17,461 bases of DNA from Symbiodinium natans. Taxonomy: Eukaryota > Sar > Dinophyceae > Suessiales > Symbiodiniaceae. The stretch is from NCBI GenBank assembly GCA_905221605.1, contig CAJNDS010001474.1, positions 1 to 17,461 of the forward strand. The letters are read 5' to 3'. The position numbers and the translations under genes were made by a program. The notes under the pieces were generated by a model. It did not search any database. It worked only from the letters and a program-made list of their open reading frames with translations, and had not been told where the DNA came from. Shown in pieces: positions 1 to 8,412 of this stretch (positions within the stretch are counted from its first letter, which is position 1; the number at the start of each line of letters is the position of its first letter).

Positions 1-784
1 TCTCGTAGAGCGCAAGCCACATCAGTGAGTTCACATATCTTTGCCGCCCTCCAAAGGTGGATAGTAAATCATCCACGTAAACGATCTGATAAAACCAGGA
101 TTGCAAAAGGCAGCGGGCCACTGTCCGGCCAATTATGCCGAATAAGCGAGCCCACCAGAACGATGCAGAGGAGATGCCAAACGTTCCTACGGTGTTTACC
201 CAAATCGTATTTGAGCCCTCAACTGCGCGGCAAGCGAGGAAAGGCCAATCGGCCCGGCGGACCTTACACAGCCGATGTGCAGAAGCCACATCAGCGGAGA
301 CCACAAAGGGGACCTCCCCGCACTTGACAGGCTCATCCACCATGTAGGCTATGTCAGCGGGGCCGGGCACTGCTTGCTGACTGAGAAGGCGAATATTATT
401 ATTCACTTGCACTCCGTGCGTTCCGTCGTGGAGCGGACGTGCTGAGTTGTCAGGTTTGCGAATGGCACCCAACGAAGCGATTCGAATATTCGCCTCCCCA
501 AATTCCTGACGCAACGCACCCAGAGTAGTGGGGTACATCCTTCCCAAGCTCTCTTCTTCGCGGAACTTTTCAAGCAAGGCCTCCTCTGACTCCAGGGCAC
601 TAGAGTAGTTGTCCCGATCCCACTCAAACTCTGACGCGTCTAGACGCCGTGACTTAACCTTGGGCTCGAAAACCTGGGGCACATGGGGGATGGGTGCATC
701 CACCCCAATCGGCACGCCTCTCACGAAGTTGTCCTCTCCTTCCGTGATAATCTCCCAGTCAGGATCCTCAAGCAACTCGGCAGT
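1..784 (-). CDS. Older retroelement polyprotein, 3' part: reverse transcriptase, runs off the window
   Basis: The frame is open over its full length and in phase with 10672-9297 once the insertion and one GCAGT copy are removed. RT motifs in order: PRPLHDGTHGVQVNN-like segment (RPLHDGTHGV), FVVSADVASAHRLCKV with catalytic Asp, DWPFLACRA, IWVNTVGTFGISSASFWWARLFG, and IVYVDDLLSTFGG with the YVDD box at 79-68. This is the RT type I know from dinoflagellate DIRS-like or related retroelements rather than from copia. RT continues beyond position 1, so RNase H or other domains may lie outside. No stop or frameshift is seen in this piece, which supports a fairly recent copia insertion. Confidence 0.87.
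780..784. repeat. Target-site duplication GCAGT, left copy
   Basis: The 5 bases immediately outside the left LTR are GCAGT, the same as those just outside the right LTR. Five base pairs is the usual duplication length for Ty1/copia integrases. Confidence 0.93.
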
Positions 785-941
785 TGAAAACTTTTGATAC
801 TCACGAGCACAGCTGCATCGGCACATGACATGAGACATGACTGTAAAGCTTCTGGGCAAAACAAAACATCCCACCACGAGAAATCTTCACAAGGAAAATA
901 CATGGTTAAGAGTCCCATGTAAGACATCGAAATCGTGATCA
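785..941 (-). repeat. 3' LTR of the copia-type element
   Basis: 157 bp, TG...CA ends, identical to 9140-9296 except A at 866 (C at 9221) and G at 878 (A at 9233). The two LTRs of a new insertion are identical by mechanism, so about 1.3% divergence implies limited time since insertion. Confidence 0.95.
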
Positions 942-948
942 CCCCGCC
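942..948 (-). other. Candidate polypurine tract
   Basis: On the minus strand GGCGGGG lies directly against the TG of the 3' LTR, where the plus-strand primer of an LTR element must be. It is short and interrupted by one C, so the call rests mainly on position. Confidence 0.4.
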
Positions 949-1496
949 AAAGGATGATTTGCCGCGTTTCGCAAAGCAGGCTTTCAGAACGATTTTGGTG
1001 GGAACTACTGCTATACATGCCCAGAGCAAGACAGCCAACAAGCCTCATATCAACAAGTGCAGAGCAACACTCGGTTTGTCCTTTGCTGCCGTGGGCGGAC
1101 ATACCGCACTCCAGGGCCGCCACCGTTTTGGTGGGCTTTGTACAGGCCTACGGGCACCTCCTAACCTTTGACCTTTGGGCACCTTGTGAGCTCTGAGGCT
1201 CCAAGCGAGTCTGCTTGCCAGCTCCGCAAGCTGCAAGAGTATCGGCATCACATGGCTGTGATGGGTAAAGGAGAGGTTGCCGGCCACATGCAAAAGTTGT
1301 CAATCTCTTAAAGATTTGAAGGTGATCCAATGCAATTCAAGAAAATTGCACACAAGCTCGGGTACAGTGGTACCAGCCAGTGACTGCATCCACAAGAGGC
1401 ATCATGAGCATTTCAAGAAATTGCTTCTATCAAATTCGGGTTCATTTAAACACACATGCAACGAATAGTTGTCGGTCATCGTGATTGGGCTCATTT
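949..1496 (-). other. 3' untranslated part of the copia-type element
   Basis: About 550 bp between the last ORF and the 3' LTR. Short open frames of 60-106 codons occur on the minus strand here, but they lack recognisable motifs, overlap each other in different frames, and one simply reads through the LTR. I see no other structure. Confidence 0.5.
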
Positions 1497-1883
1497 TCAC
1501 GTATCATCGTGCGGTTCTGGCTCCGGAAGGTTCTGAGGCACTGGATTTGGGATCTGCTGACCACCCACATGAAGGATGTGGAACATGGCAGCCAAGCGGG
1601 CAATGTCCTGGCGACGCCCGAGCTCTCTGGCCCAAAACTGGCATAACTGACACATGCTGTACTGACCAGGAAACTCAAGCTGCAACTGGCGATATAGCAG
1701 CCTGCGAACATATCGCGCCCTCATCAAACCATCGCAATCCCCAATGAGATGAAAGCGGGTCCCACTCACTGGGGCAATCCATACCTCAGCATCCTCCCTC
1801 ACCTGAAGGATGTCATCATCCTGTAGCAGTGGCTGCTGCACTTCTGCTGGCTGACCTGCAGGGATCAGCTGCATGGCTGGCAT
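1497..1883 (-). CDS. Small Cys/His ORF at the 3' end of the copia-type element
   Basis: 128 residues from ATG 1883-1881 to TGA 1499-1497. The ATG overlaps the RNase H stop by one base (TGATG). The core reads VWIAPVSGTRFHLIGDCDGL, followed after 27 residues by C-x2-C, giving H-x4-C-x27-C-x2-C (about residues 45-81), a plausible zinc site. This G-x-x-x-H...C...C-x2-C layout resembles short Cys domains I associate with the tails of dinoflagellate retroelement polyproteins (recalled, not searched). The C-terminus is Pro/Glu-rich. Function is unknown; it might once have been the end of pol, separated now by a -1 shift, or a separate reinitiated product. Confidence 0.6.
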   Translation of the reverse strand: MPAMQLIPAGQPAEVQQPLLQDDDILQVREDAEVWIAPVSGTRFHLIGDCDGLMRARYVRRLLYRQLQLEFPGQYSMCQLCQFWARELGRRQDIARLAAMFHILHVGGQQIPNPVPQNLPEPEPHDDT

Positions 1884-3427
1884 CACACATCGATGGCTGC
1901 TGCTTCACCAACCATCTCATAAAGTGCAACCAGCTCTGCCTGGTTTTGGTAGGCTGGTCCATGGCCTCCAGGATACACGTCGTCATCGTCATCTTCTGGT
2001 TCTGAGTCTGGCTGCTCAGATTCGTGCTCAGAGTCACTCGGTGTCGCAGGCGGCGATCGACCGAGGATTTCTGCACGAGTTCGTGGCGAATAATGTTGTA
2101 AGCCTAGACTTTCACGGCTACTTTCTGATGTGGTGTCAAGGTTCTCTGCAAGAGCAGGCGCTTCGGCTAGCAATGGTTGCTCAGCCTCTGTTGCTTCAAG
2201 CCTAAACCAACTACGTACCCACCTAACTAAGGGCCACTCCAAAAGGGATGCAAAGTTCATGTTGGCGCTGGCACGGCCAAGCATGAATGCGATGCAAACT
2301 GTTAAGGTGACAACGAAGGCAAAGCTGGTCCATGGGTATGCATCCTCGCCTGCTGATGCGGGCGAGTCAGGCACAAACTGTGCTCGGTCCTCATCATCCG
2401 CAGCCTTGTTACCCACGACCTGAACCAGCAATGCAAGAAGATGCAACGCCTCGGCATTCCCCCGACCTGTGCTCCTCACAGCACGAAGAAACTTCTTTGC
2501 CTGCTCACGGCGTTGTAGTTCCTCAAACTCAGTTGTCCCGACCAATGAAAATCCATCGTGTGAATCACGGATTCCAAGGATGTGGCTCAAGGTACGGACA
2601 CGGGCTCCTGTCAAGGACTTTGTAAACAAATCAGCAGGATTTGTCAGGGTCGGTACTGCGTGTAGCGACGCTTTCTTCCACTTGAACAAGAAATCCTGCA
2701 ACCATAACAAGCGTCCGGAGATATGGCGAAGACGTCCGCATCCCTGCCTTCCCATGATCCCCCGAGCTGCGCTGGAATCTGTGAACAGGTGCATGGACAC
2801 ATCAACACGCATGATGTGCTGCAGGGCACTGCGAAGGAGGATGCCGTCGCATGTAGCACTCACGCATGCGATATATTCACTCTCTCCACTGCTTAAACTC
2901 ACGCAGCTCTGGCTTCTGGAAAAGGTGTGAATCACCATCCCATCGAAGGCTATGCATCCGGCACTGGTGCTCTTTCGTGTTGATTTGTTCCCTGACCAAT
3001 CAGCATCAGCGAACACCTCCAAGGTGTGGGTCTCATCTCGGACAACCAGGCCGATGCCTTTGCCCTCAGTCCGAAGGCAAGTGACATGATTCTCGTGGAA
3101 GAACATGTAGTTCACCAGGTGGCGCAGACACCGCCATGCACCCTCATTGGGACTCCCACACATGCTGCTCAATGTCTTTATTGCATACTGTGCAGCAGGA
3201 TAATCGCTTGACACATAAAGCAGCACCCCAATGCACTTTCTGTAGATTCCTGACTTCTCCTCATCAAGCGGCGTTAGCTGTGTCCATAAAGGAAGCGTGC
3301 CTGTTGGTAAAGGACTGTCCTTTGGGCGCTGTGCGGCGACGCCAAGGATTCTTGCAAGATCTACGACGTGCTTAGGGTTTGGGCTAATGCAGAAAACATC
3401 ACCCTTGACCCATCTGTGTCTTCGTTT
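1883..3427 (-). CDS. rh: RNase H part of the copia-type pol with membrane-segment tail
   Basis: This continues the RT frame after the TGA at 3430-3428 with no further stop until TGA 1885-1883. It contains the link between RT and RNase H and then copia RNase H motifs: VFADADWSGNKSTRKSTSAG (first Asp), SLSSGESEYIA (Glu), LFTDSSAARGI (Asp), RHISGRLLWLQDF and NPADLFTKSL. Residues are about 471-512, 547 and 596-602, counting from ATG 4417. Beyond RNase H it carries roughly 240 extra residues, including a hydrophobic stretch long enough to cross a membrane (WTSFAFVVTLTVCIAFMLG) and an acidic Ser/Glu/Asp-rich tail with DDDDDD. Standard copia pol ends soon after RNase H. The terminal TGA shares its A with the ATG of the next ORF. 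Confidence 0.87.
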   Translation of the reverse strand, partial: KRRHRWVKGDVFCISPNPKHVVDLARILGVAAQRPKDSPLPTGTLPLWTQLTPLDEEKSGIYRKCIGVLLYVSSDYPAAQYAIKTLSSMCGSPNEGAWRCLRHLVNYMFFHENHVTCLRTEGKGIGLVVRDETHTLEVFADADWSGNKSTRKSTSAGCIAFDGMVIHTFSRSQSCVSLSSGESEYIACVSATCDGILLRSALQHIMRVDVSMHLFTDSSAARGIMGRQGCGRLRHISGRLLWLQDFLFKWKKASLHAVPTLTNPADLFTKSLTGARVRTLSHILGIRDSHDGFSLVGTTEFEELQRREQAKKFLRAVRSTGRGNAEALHLLALLVQVVGNKAADDEDRAQFVPDSPASAGEDAYPWTSFAFVVTLTVCIAFMLGRASANMNFASLLEWPLVRWVRSWFRLEATEAEQPLLAEAPALAENLDTTSESSRESLGLQHYSPRTRAEILGRSPPATPSDSEHESEQPDSEPEDDDDDVYPGGHGPAYQNQAELVALYEMVGEAAAIDV

Positions 3428-4417
3428 TCAGAAACTGACCTCATCATCGGGTTGTCTCAAAAAGGAAATTGTGCAGCGATACCTGGACTTCACACACTCA
3501 CTGAGTCTCTGCATGGTCGGATCGGACCCGACTGCAAAAAGATCATCAACGTGGCAAAGACCCCCGCCTCCCCCGCCATGGCCCTCATCTGAACCTCCAG
3601 GAATGGAGAACAGTGCTGGGGCTTCCACCAGCGGTTCAATGGCCATTTCCTTTATCAGGTGTGCTTGAAACGCTTGGAACCAATCCTTGGCTCCTGAGCG
3701 TTGGCCTGGGAGGTTTCGGAGTAGCTTGTAGTATCTTTGCTCACCTCTCACCCATATGGTAACGATGGTATCGACGGCTTGCGGAACCGTCAGATAAGCA
3801 TCTGCAACGTCCAAAGATAGGGCTGTCCAGCCCTCAGGCTGACGTGCAACAAGCGCAGCTGGCAGCACACGAAGAAGTGCATTCGACGATGCAGGTGCAA
3901 ACACCTCGTTGTCCACCATGGCACTGAGCCACCTGAACTCACGGGCGACAAAACGGGCCCGACGAAGGAAAGCTTCTCCACCTCCCTTCGGCGATGGTTT
4001 CACTCTCCAAGTTTTGACCATTTTTGTGCTTAGACGCTTAAACCCGCTGAAGTCAGCTGTGGCAGGTAGCCTTTCAAGAACATTCATGGTTTCAAGTCGG
4101 GCTAACTCGAATGCTTCAGCTATGTCGTCAATGTGAGCCAATTCTTCACTTGACAGCTGAGGCTCACCGGCCCCAAAAGGCCTCCACAACTCTTCAGGGA
4201 TGTTCTTGGCATCTTCGAAATTGTCGGTTGCATTCCAAGCAGGCGGATCCTCAACTGACTCGTTGAGGTCAGTGTCTGACCCAAGGCCTAGGTCTTCTAA
4301 GTGGACGACTTCATCGTTGTGGTGATGGGAATTCACTGCCCGGATCCTCTGGCGCTTTGCTTCCTGAACATCACCATCAAATTCAGCTCTTTCATGAACC
4401 TGTTCAAGTTCAGCCAT
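3428..4417 (-). CDS. rt: Reverse transcriptase part of the copia-type pol, ending at an in-frame TGA
   Basis: Starts at ATG 4417-4415, which overlaps the integrase stop. After an acidic N-terminal region come copia-type RT motifs: RRARFVAREFRWL (about 152-164), ALSLDVADAYLTVP with catalytic Asp about 203, LLRNLPGQRSGAKDWFQAF (about 232-250), and HVDDLFAVG with the catalytic Asp pair about 291-292. The VDD is preceded by His rather than the usual Tyr/Phe and by a run of six glycines. The frame stops at TGA 3430-3428 in the context SF*KRRHRW, where copia relatives normally carry a hydrophobic residue. The same frame is otherwise fully open on into RNase H, so this is either one nonsense mutation or a readthrough site. 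Confidence 0.88.
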   Translation of the reverse strand: MAELEQVHERAEFDGDVQEAKRQRIRAVNSHHHNDEVVHLEDLGLGSDTDLNESVEDPPAWNATDNFEDAKNIPEELWRPFGAGEPQLSSEELAHIDDIAEAFELARLETMNVLERLPATADFSGFKRLSTKMVKTWRVKPSPKGGGEAFLRRARFVAREFRWLSAMVDNEVFAPASSNALLRVLPAALVARQPEGWTALSLDVADAYLTVPQAVDTIVTIWVRGEQRYYKLLRNLPGQRSGAKDWFQAFQAHLIKEMAIEPLVEAPALFSIPGGSDEGHGGGGGGLCHVDDLFAVGSDPTMQRLSECVKSRYRCTISFLRQPDDEVSF

Positions 4418-6146
4418 GGCACTGTCTAAACCTTCTAGTCCCTATTTCATCAACCGGGGTGGTCGGCTGACCGGGGTTAAGGCCTACACCCAGACTAGGG
4501 TTTGGGGTCAGTGCCTGACACGGCTTGGGCTCTCCTGTGGCCAGTGCGCTCTCAGGAGGCGCTGATCGTGGTGGAAGTCTGGAAGGTTGTGACGGTTCCT
4601 GGGCAGGAGGTCGATAATCGGGAGTCGCAGGCATGCCATCGGCTGGCAATCTCACAGAAGAAGGGGCGAGGGCAATGTCATGGGGATTGTCGAAGACATC
4701 TTCATTCTCTGTTGGCGGGTCGCTGGCTGCAACCTCACTCCCACTGCCAGGGCCTTCCTCTGTGACTGGCTTTGGTGCAAGTTGGTTGCGACTTGCTCCG
4801 ACACGTCCAGCAAGGAATGACACATGCTTGTCAGGTGTGTCTCGCAATGCAGGCAAGAGGCTGGGATCATACTCACATGTGGTTCGACGGACTGATCTGG
4901 CGACCACAAGGCGACCTGATGAAGTGCAAACAAGGTGACAATCAGAAACATCTGACTTCCCCAACCACATGGCCCGAAGCCACCGAGGTTTGCCCTTTGT
5001 AGCAGTCTTCACACGTGCCAGGACACATTCTGCAAAACGGACAAGTTTGCCTCCATATGGTGATGCATGCACTCTCTCCCATGGTGTGAGGTTTTGCGTG
5101 ACACCAAACCGTTGAAGGGTCCAGCTGGCATGACGCCAACACCAGTGATGCAACGGGTCGAAGGTCTTGATCTTGATGTTCAATCTGCCCTCGAGCTCAG
5201 AGAGCATTGTCCCTGCAAGTTGTCTGATGCGCTCAATGGCACCCTCTGCATGGTTGCATTGGTGCTCCCCCACTGGGGTTTGTTCAATGTGGGTCTCCAT
5301 GCCAATGCGGTGCCTGAGTGCCTGGACTGCATTCGCAAGCGCAGTGCATGACCCCTCTGGGTCGGCACGAAGGGTGATTCGTCTGTGCCCAAGGTACGAC
5401 AGCAGCTTGGTCAGCTCAACTGCCATGTAGTTACGGCAAGCAGTTCCACCTTTGCTCGGCACCGGCCATGCCTGCAACCACTTAGTCTGCGTGTCGTATG
5501 CAACCAAGCAGCACAACTTGTCACCCCCATCAACCCTACTGGTATATGCAAAATCAAAGCACAAGACGGAACTTGCACGATGGTCTTCGGTCTTGGCCTC
5601 ATGCCTGTCGGACCGTGCACGGAAGGCAACACAGTGGGCACACCACTCTCTGTAGGGTGTGTGGGTAAGGCAGTGTTGACGGTATGCATCTTCACTTGGT
5701 GCTGTAACATGTTTCTGCTCCACTGGCACACGCTCTTCAGCAGCAGCAAGCTGCTGCCGGGCCTGATGGGCAGCAATCAAGTCCTGGCGGGCTAAGTGAT
5801 CTCTAATGCGCTTCAGCACAGTGGACTTACCACCGGAACGACCAAGCCCCAGTGACTGAGCAGCTTGCCTCAAAACAGCAAGGGTCGATTCAAGGCTCAA
5901 CGACACACCGTCAACGACGAGTGTCCCATCATCATCTGCTGCAACCTCGTCACGCAGGGCTGCATCAACTTGCAGTTCGGCCCCGGGATCGGGTGCAACG
6001 GCTGCATGCTGTTGTGGCTCATCCTGGTCCATATTTTCAGGCTCTTCAGGTGGTGGTGGCAACACATGAGGTCTGCTTGACTCGGCTGAGTCACTTGCAA
6101 CTGTCAACCCAAGCTCATCTGGGGAAACAATCTTGCAAAGGTCCAC
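4410..6146 (-). CDS. int: Integrase ORF with an N-terminal SAP-like domain
   Basis: The frame is open from just after TGA 6149-6147 to TGA 4412-4410, with no ATG near its beginning (first in-frame Met about residue 39). A SAP-like DNA-binding motif lies at about 86-119 (LRQAAQSLGLGRSGGKSTVLKRI). A compact His/Cys cluster at about 158-172 (H-x3-H-x6-C-x2-C, in HCLTHTPYREWCAHC) precedes a DDE integrase core: Asp about 198 in CFDFAYT, Asp about 262 in LRADPEG, Glu about 305 in EGAIERIRQLAG. The C-terminal part is a Pro-rich tail. The role is insertion of element cDNA into chromosomal DNA. The frame is +1 relative to Gag-protease. A Pro codon slip at CCC-A (6123-6120), two codons before the Gag stop, is one way to enter it (inference). 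The stop overlaps the ATG of the next ORF in ATGGCTGA. Confidence 0.88.
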   Translation of the reverse strand: MDLCKIVSPDELGLTVASDSAESSRPHVLPPPPEEPENMDQDEPQQHAAVAPDPGAELQVDAALRDEVAADDDGTLVVDGVSLSLESTLAVLRQAAQSLGLGRSGGKSTVLKRIRDHLARQDLIAAHQARQQLAAAEERVPVEQKHVTAPSEDAYRQHCLTHTPYREWCAHCVAFRARSDRHEAKTEDHRASSVLCFDFAYTSRVDGGDKLCCLVAYDTQTKWLQAWPVPSKGGTACRNYMAVELTKLLSYLGHRRITLRADPEGSCTALANAVQALRHRIGMETHIEQTPVGEHQCNHAEGAIERIRQLAGTMLSELEGRLNIKIKTFDPLHHWCWRHASWTLQRFGVTQNLTPWERVHASPYGGKLVRFAECVLARVKTATKGKPRWLRAMWLGKSDVSDCHLVCTSSGRLVVARSVRRTTCEYDPSLLPALRDTPDKHVSFLAGRVGASRNQLAPKPVTEEGPGSGSEVAASDPPTENEDVFDNPHDIALAPSSVRLPADGMPATPDYRPPAQEPSQPSRLPPRSAPPESALATGEPKPCQALTPNPSLGVGLNPGQPTTPVDEIGTRRFRQCHG

Positions 6147-8412
6147 TCAGATCGGAAGCATCAACGATGCTCTCGCACCACTCAAGAATCTCCCACTGAT
6201 TGGGTTCGGGGCACTTAGCAACAGTGCTCCTGAAGCTGCAACCCTCATGAGGCAACGCCATCGTGATGTCAACGAACCGGTTTCCAAATCCACGCATGCC
6301 GAAAACATCTTCACTGATCTGCACAAAGTAATCAGGAAGAGCCAAAGTGCACTTCACAGCACGGACACGGGATGCATCCTGCTGGATCACACGCACATGC
6401 AATCGTGCAGCAAGGCTATTCTGCCTGAAATGCAATGGGATTTGGATCTCTCCGTTAGGGCTGCAAAGACTCATGCTTCCATTTTTGTTCACCATGCTGA
6501 ATCCGGCGCGGTACAACTTCCCAACTGCAAGAAGAGGTGTGGTGATGTGGGGAGCAACCAAGAACGTTTCGGTGAATCCAGGCTGATCACCGAAGCTCAG
6601 CTCAGCTCGCCTAGTCCCGTGAACTAGCAGCTGATTCCCCTGGGCATCTTGAAAACCTTCCCATGGCCTTCCAGAGGAAACTCCAAGCATGCTGAGGTTT
6701 TGCGGTAGACAAGAGGCGTCAGCACCTGAGTCAATTATGACTTCGATCTCCATGCCATGCTCGGCATTCTGCTGGACCATGCGCACTGATCCACTGGTCG
6801 AGGTCACACCCGAAGTGTGCTCAACCACATCACGCTGACACACGCCCGAAGCGTGCTCAGCCACATCACGCTGACACACGCCCGAAGCGTGCTCAGCCTC
6901 GCTCTGTGCATCACTCGGCAATGCATTGTGGAAAACGCACCACCTCGATGGCACACAACGTGAAAAGATGCTCAGCGCTTTGCAAAAGAAACCCGAAGCT
7001 CCCTTGCTTTGCCTGTCTACTTCGTCTTGGCTCTCCACACAAGAATCACAACCTGACACCATGCGGATCTCACCTCCGGCTGACTCATCAAAGTCATCGA
7101 GGTTGTAGGTGACTCGTCTCACCTGGGGCTTTGCAGCAGGTTTCGCCTTGGCAGGGGCAGCTGACACGGCTGTGTCAGCATGTGCAGCGCTGTTATCAGC
7201 AACAGCGGCGTCTTCAACCTGTCTGACTCGCTTGGATCGGCAGTCTCGGGCAAAGTGACCCTTTCGGCCACAATTATGACAAGTTTTGTTTGCGGCAGGG
7301 TTAGGGTTTGTGCTGGGCTGAGGCCTGGTCTTACCATCCCCTTTCTTACCATCACCCTTACCCTTCTTACCCTTGTCATATCTGCCCTTCTTACCACCTT
7401 TATCTCCCTTATCACCCTTCTTAGTCTTGCCTTTGCTTAGCCTATCAATCTCCTTTTGAAGACGGTCGATTTCCATTGGAACGGCTTCACTGGATGCTGC
7501 AGGCGCATTCACAAGCACACCACCTTTGCCCTCTGACAGGCCATAAGTCGCTGCAACAGACGCACTCCACTTTGACGAAGAAGCATCATATCGAGCAACC
7601 AAACTTCGCAACTCGGCATATGTCCAGGAGTCTTCCATGGTCAAGTTCACATGCTGACGAAGTTGGCCTGTTAAACATCTCAGAAGCGAAACAACCTTCT
7701 GATCATCGGACATGGCCTGTGATGCAATCGAGTCATACTCTGCCATCGCCTGCTCAAGCCTAACAACCTGAGTCAGGAGGCCTTGCTTGTTGTCGAACAC
7801 AGGCCAATTGTGGATTGTCTGCATGAGGGCTAAGGCTCTGGTGCGGGATGAAGGGCGAAGGTCAAGCGAGATCAAGCGGTATGCTTCGTACCCGTTATTG
7901 TCAGACACAGTCTTAAGAAGACGCTTCAGACGGTCGTTCAAAAGCGATGCAAGCAGGCCATACATGATGCGTGACCTGTCGAGCTCAGTGGCGCTCAGCT
8001 GTGCAGGGAGAACTTCAGTTTTCGGATTCGATTTCAAGCGAGTGAAGTCCACCTGAAACTCCTTATCTAAGGTCCCCAAATACTGCTCAAACTCCCAAGA
8101 CCATGCTGGCCACTTGATCAGCTCCTCATCTCGGGTCTGACAAGAAAAGGTTGAAGGATGCCTCAACACCTTGCTCAGGTCTTTGGCCGCTAGACCTGAG
8201 TAGGATGTGGTCGCAGCGGCTGCTGCGGCGCGGGATTCGGACTGGCTCCTCAGAAGCTCGGTCAACACCTGCTGGTTCTGCTGCATTCCTGCAAGAATCT
8301 CCAAAAGACGAGTCTCACCATCTGTTGGACCGGCGCTGCCGGTTGGGCTGTGGACAGGGCTGAGTGCTGGGCTTGCTAGCGGATGTGGCCCAGCTCCATT
8401 CCCGTCGGTCAT
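6115..8412 (-). CDS. gag-pr: Gag-protease polyprotein of the copia-type element
   Basis: About 765 residues from ATG 8412-8410 to TGA 6117-6115. In order: a Gag-like helical region with the LIKWPAWSWEFEQYL motif near residue 100; a Lys/Gly-rich basic linker (about 328-362); a CCHC zinc knuckle CHNCGRKGHFARDC (about 378-391); a 12-residue repeat AEHASGVCQRDV present twice plus a partial copy (about 506-535); and a retroviral-type aspartic protease with VIIDSGADASCLP (catalytic Asp about 561) and the later LLAVGKL motif (about 627-633). Gag would build the particle and bind RNA; the protease would mature the products. I chose the ATG because an upstream in-frame TTG is the only alternative and it lies inside the preceding frame. 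The final 26 nt before the stop overlap the integrase frame, so integrase would need a +1 frameshift or independent initiation. Confidence 0.9.
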   Translation of the reverse strand: MTDGNGAGPHPLASPALSPVHSPTGSAGPTDGETRLLEILAGMQQNQQVLTELLRSQSESRAAAAAATTSYSGLAAKDLSKVLRHPSTFSCQTRDEELIKWPAWSWEFEQYLGTLDKEFQVDFTRLKSNPKTEVLPAQLSATELDRSRIMYGLLASLLNDRLKRLLKTVSDNNGYEAYRLISLDLRPSSRTRALALMQTIHNWPVFDNKQGLLTQVVRLEQAMAEYDSIASQAMSDDQKVVSLLRCLTGQLRQHVNLTMEDSWTYAELRSLVARYDASSSKWSASVAATYGLSEGKGGVLVNAPAASSEAVPMEIDRLQKEIDRLSKGKTKKGDKGDKGGKKGRYDKGKKGKGDGKKGDGKTRPQPSTNPNPAANKTCHNCGRKGHFARDCRSKRVRQVEDAAVADNSAAHADTAVSAAPAKAKPAAKPQVRRVTYNLDDFDESAGGEIRMVSGCDSCVESQDEVDRQSKGASGFFCKALSIFSRCVPSRWCVFHNALPSDAQSEAEHASGVCQRDVAEHASGVCQRDVVEHTSGVTSTSGSVRMVQQNAEHGMEIEVIIDSGADASCLPQNLSMLGVSSGRPWEGFQDAQGNQLLVHGTRRAELSFGDQPGFTETFLVAPHITTPLLAVGKLYRAGFSMVNKNGSMSLCSPNGEIQIPLHFRQNSLAARLHVRVIQQDASRVRAVKCTLALPDYFVQISEDVFGMRGFGNRFVDITMALPHEGCSFRSTVAKCPEPNQWEILEWCESIVDASDLSGPLQDCFPR
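6803..6898 (-). repeat. 36-bp tandem repeat inside the Gag-protease ORF
   Basis: The CCCGAAG-GTGCTC core recurs with exact 36-bp spacing (CGAA at 6811, 6847 and 6883). It encodes two full AEHASGVCQRDV units and a diverged VEHTSGV unit between the zinc knuckle and the protease. Confidence 0.85.

Noticed and set aside
721-1041. 106-codon minus-strand frame, and a similar frame at 9037-9357
   Set aside because: The shared peptide is simply the translation of the two LTR copies. The frames extend across the LTR borders into unrelated sequence.
1873-2930. Plus-strand frames of 97-153 codons opposite the RNase H region
   Set aside because: They are antisense shadows of the copia pol frame, which carries clear conserved motifs on the other strand.
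3428-3430. TGA as a selenocysteine codon
   Set aside because: No selenoprotein context or SECIS-like element is evident, and the site is not a catalytic Cys position in RT or RNase H.
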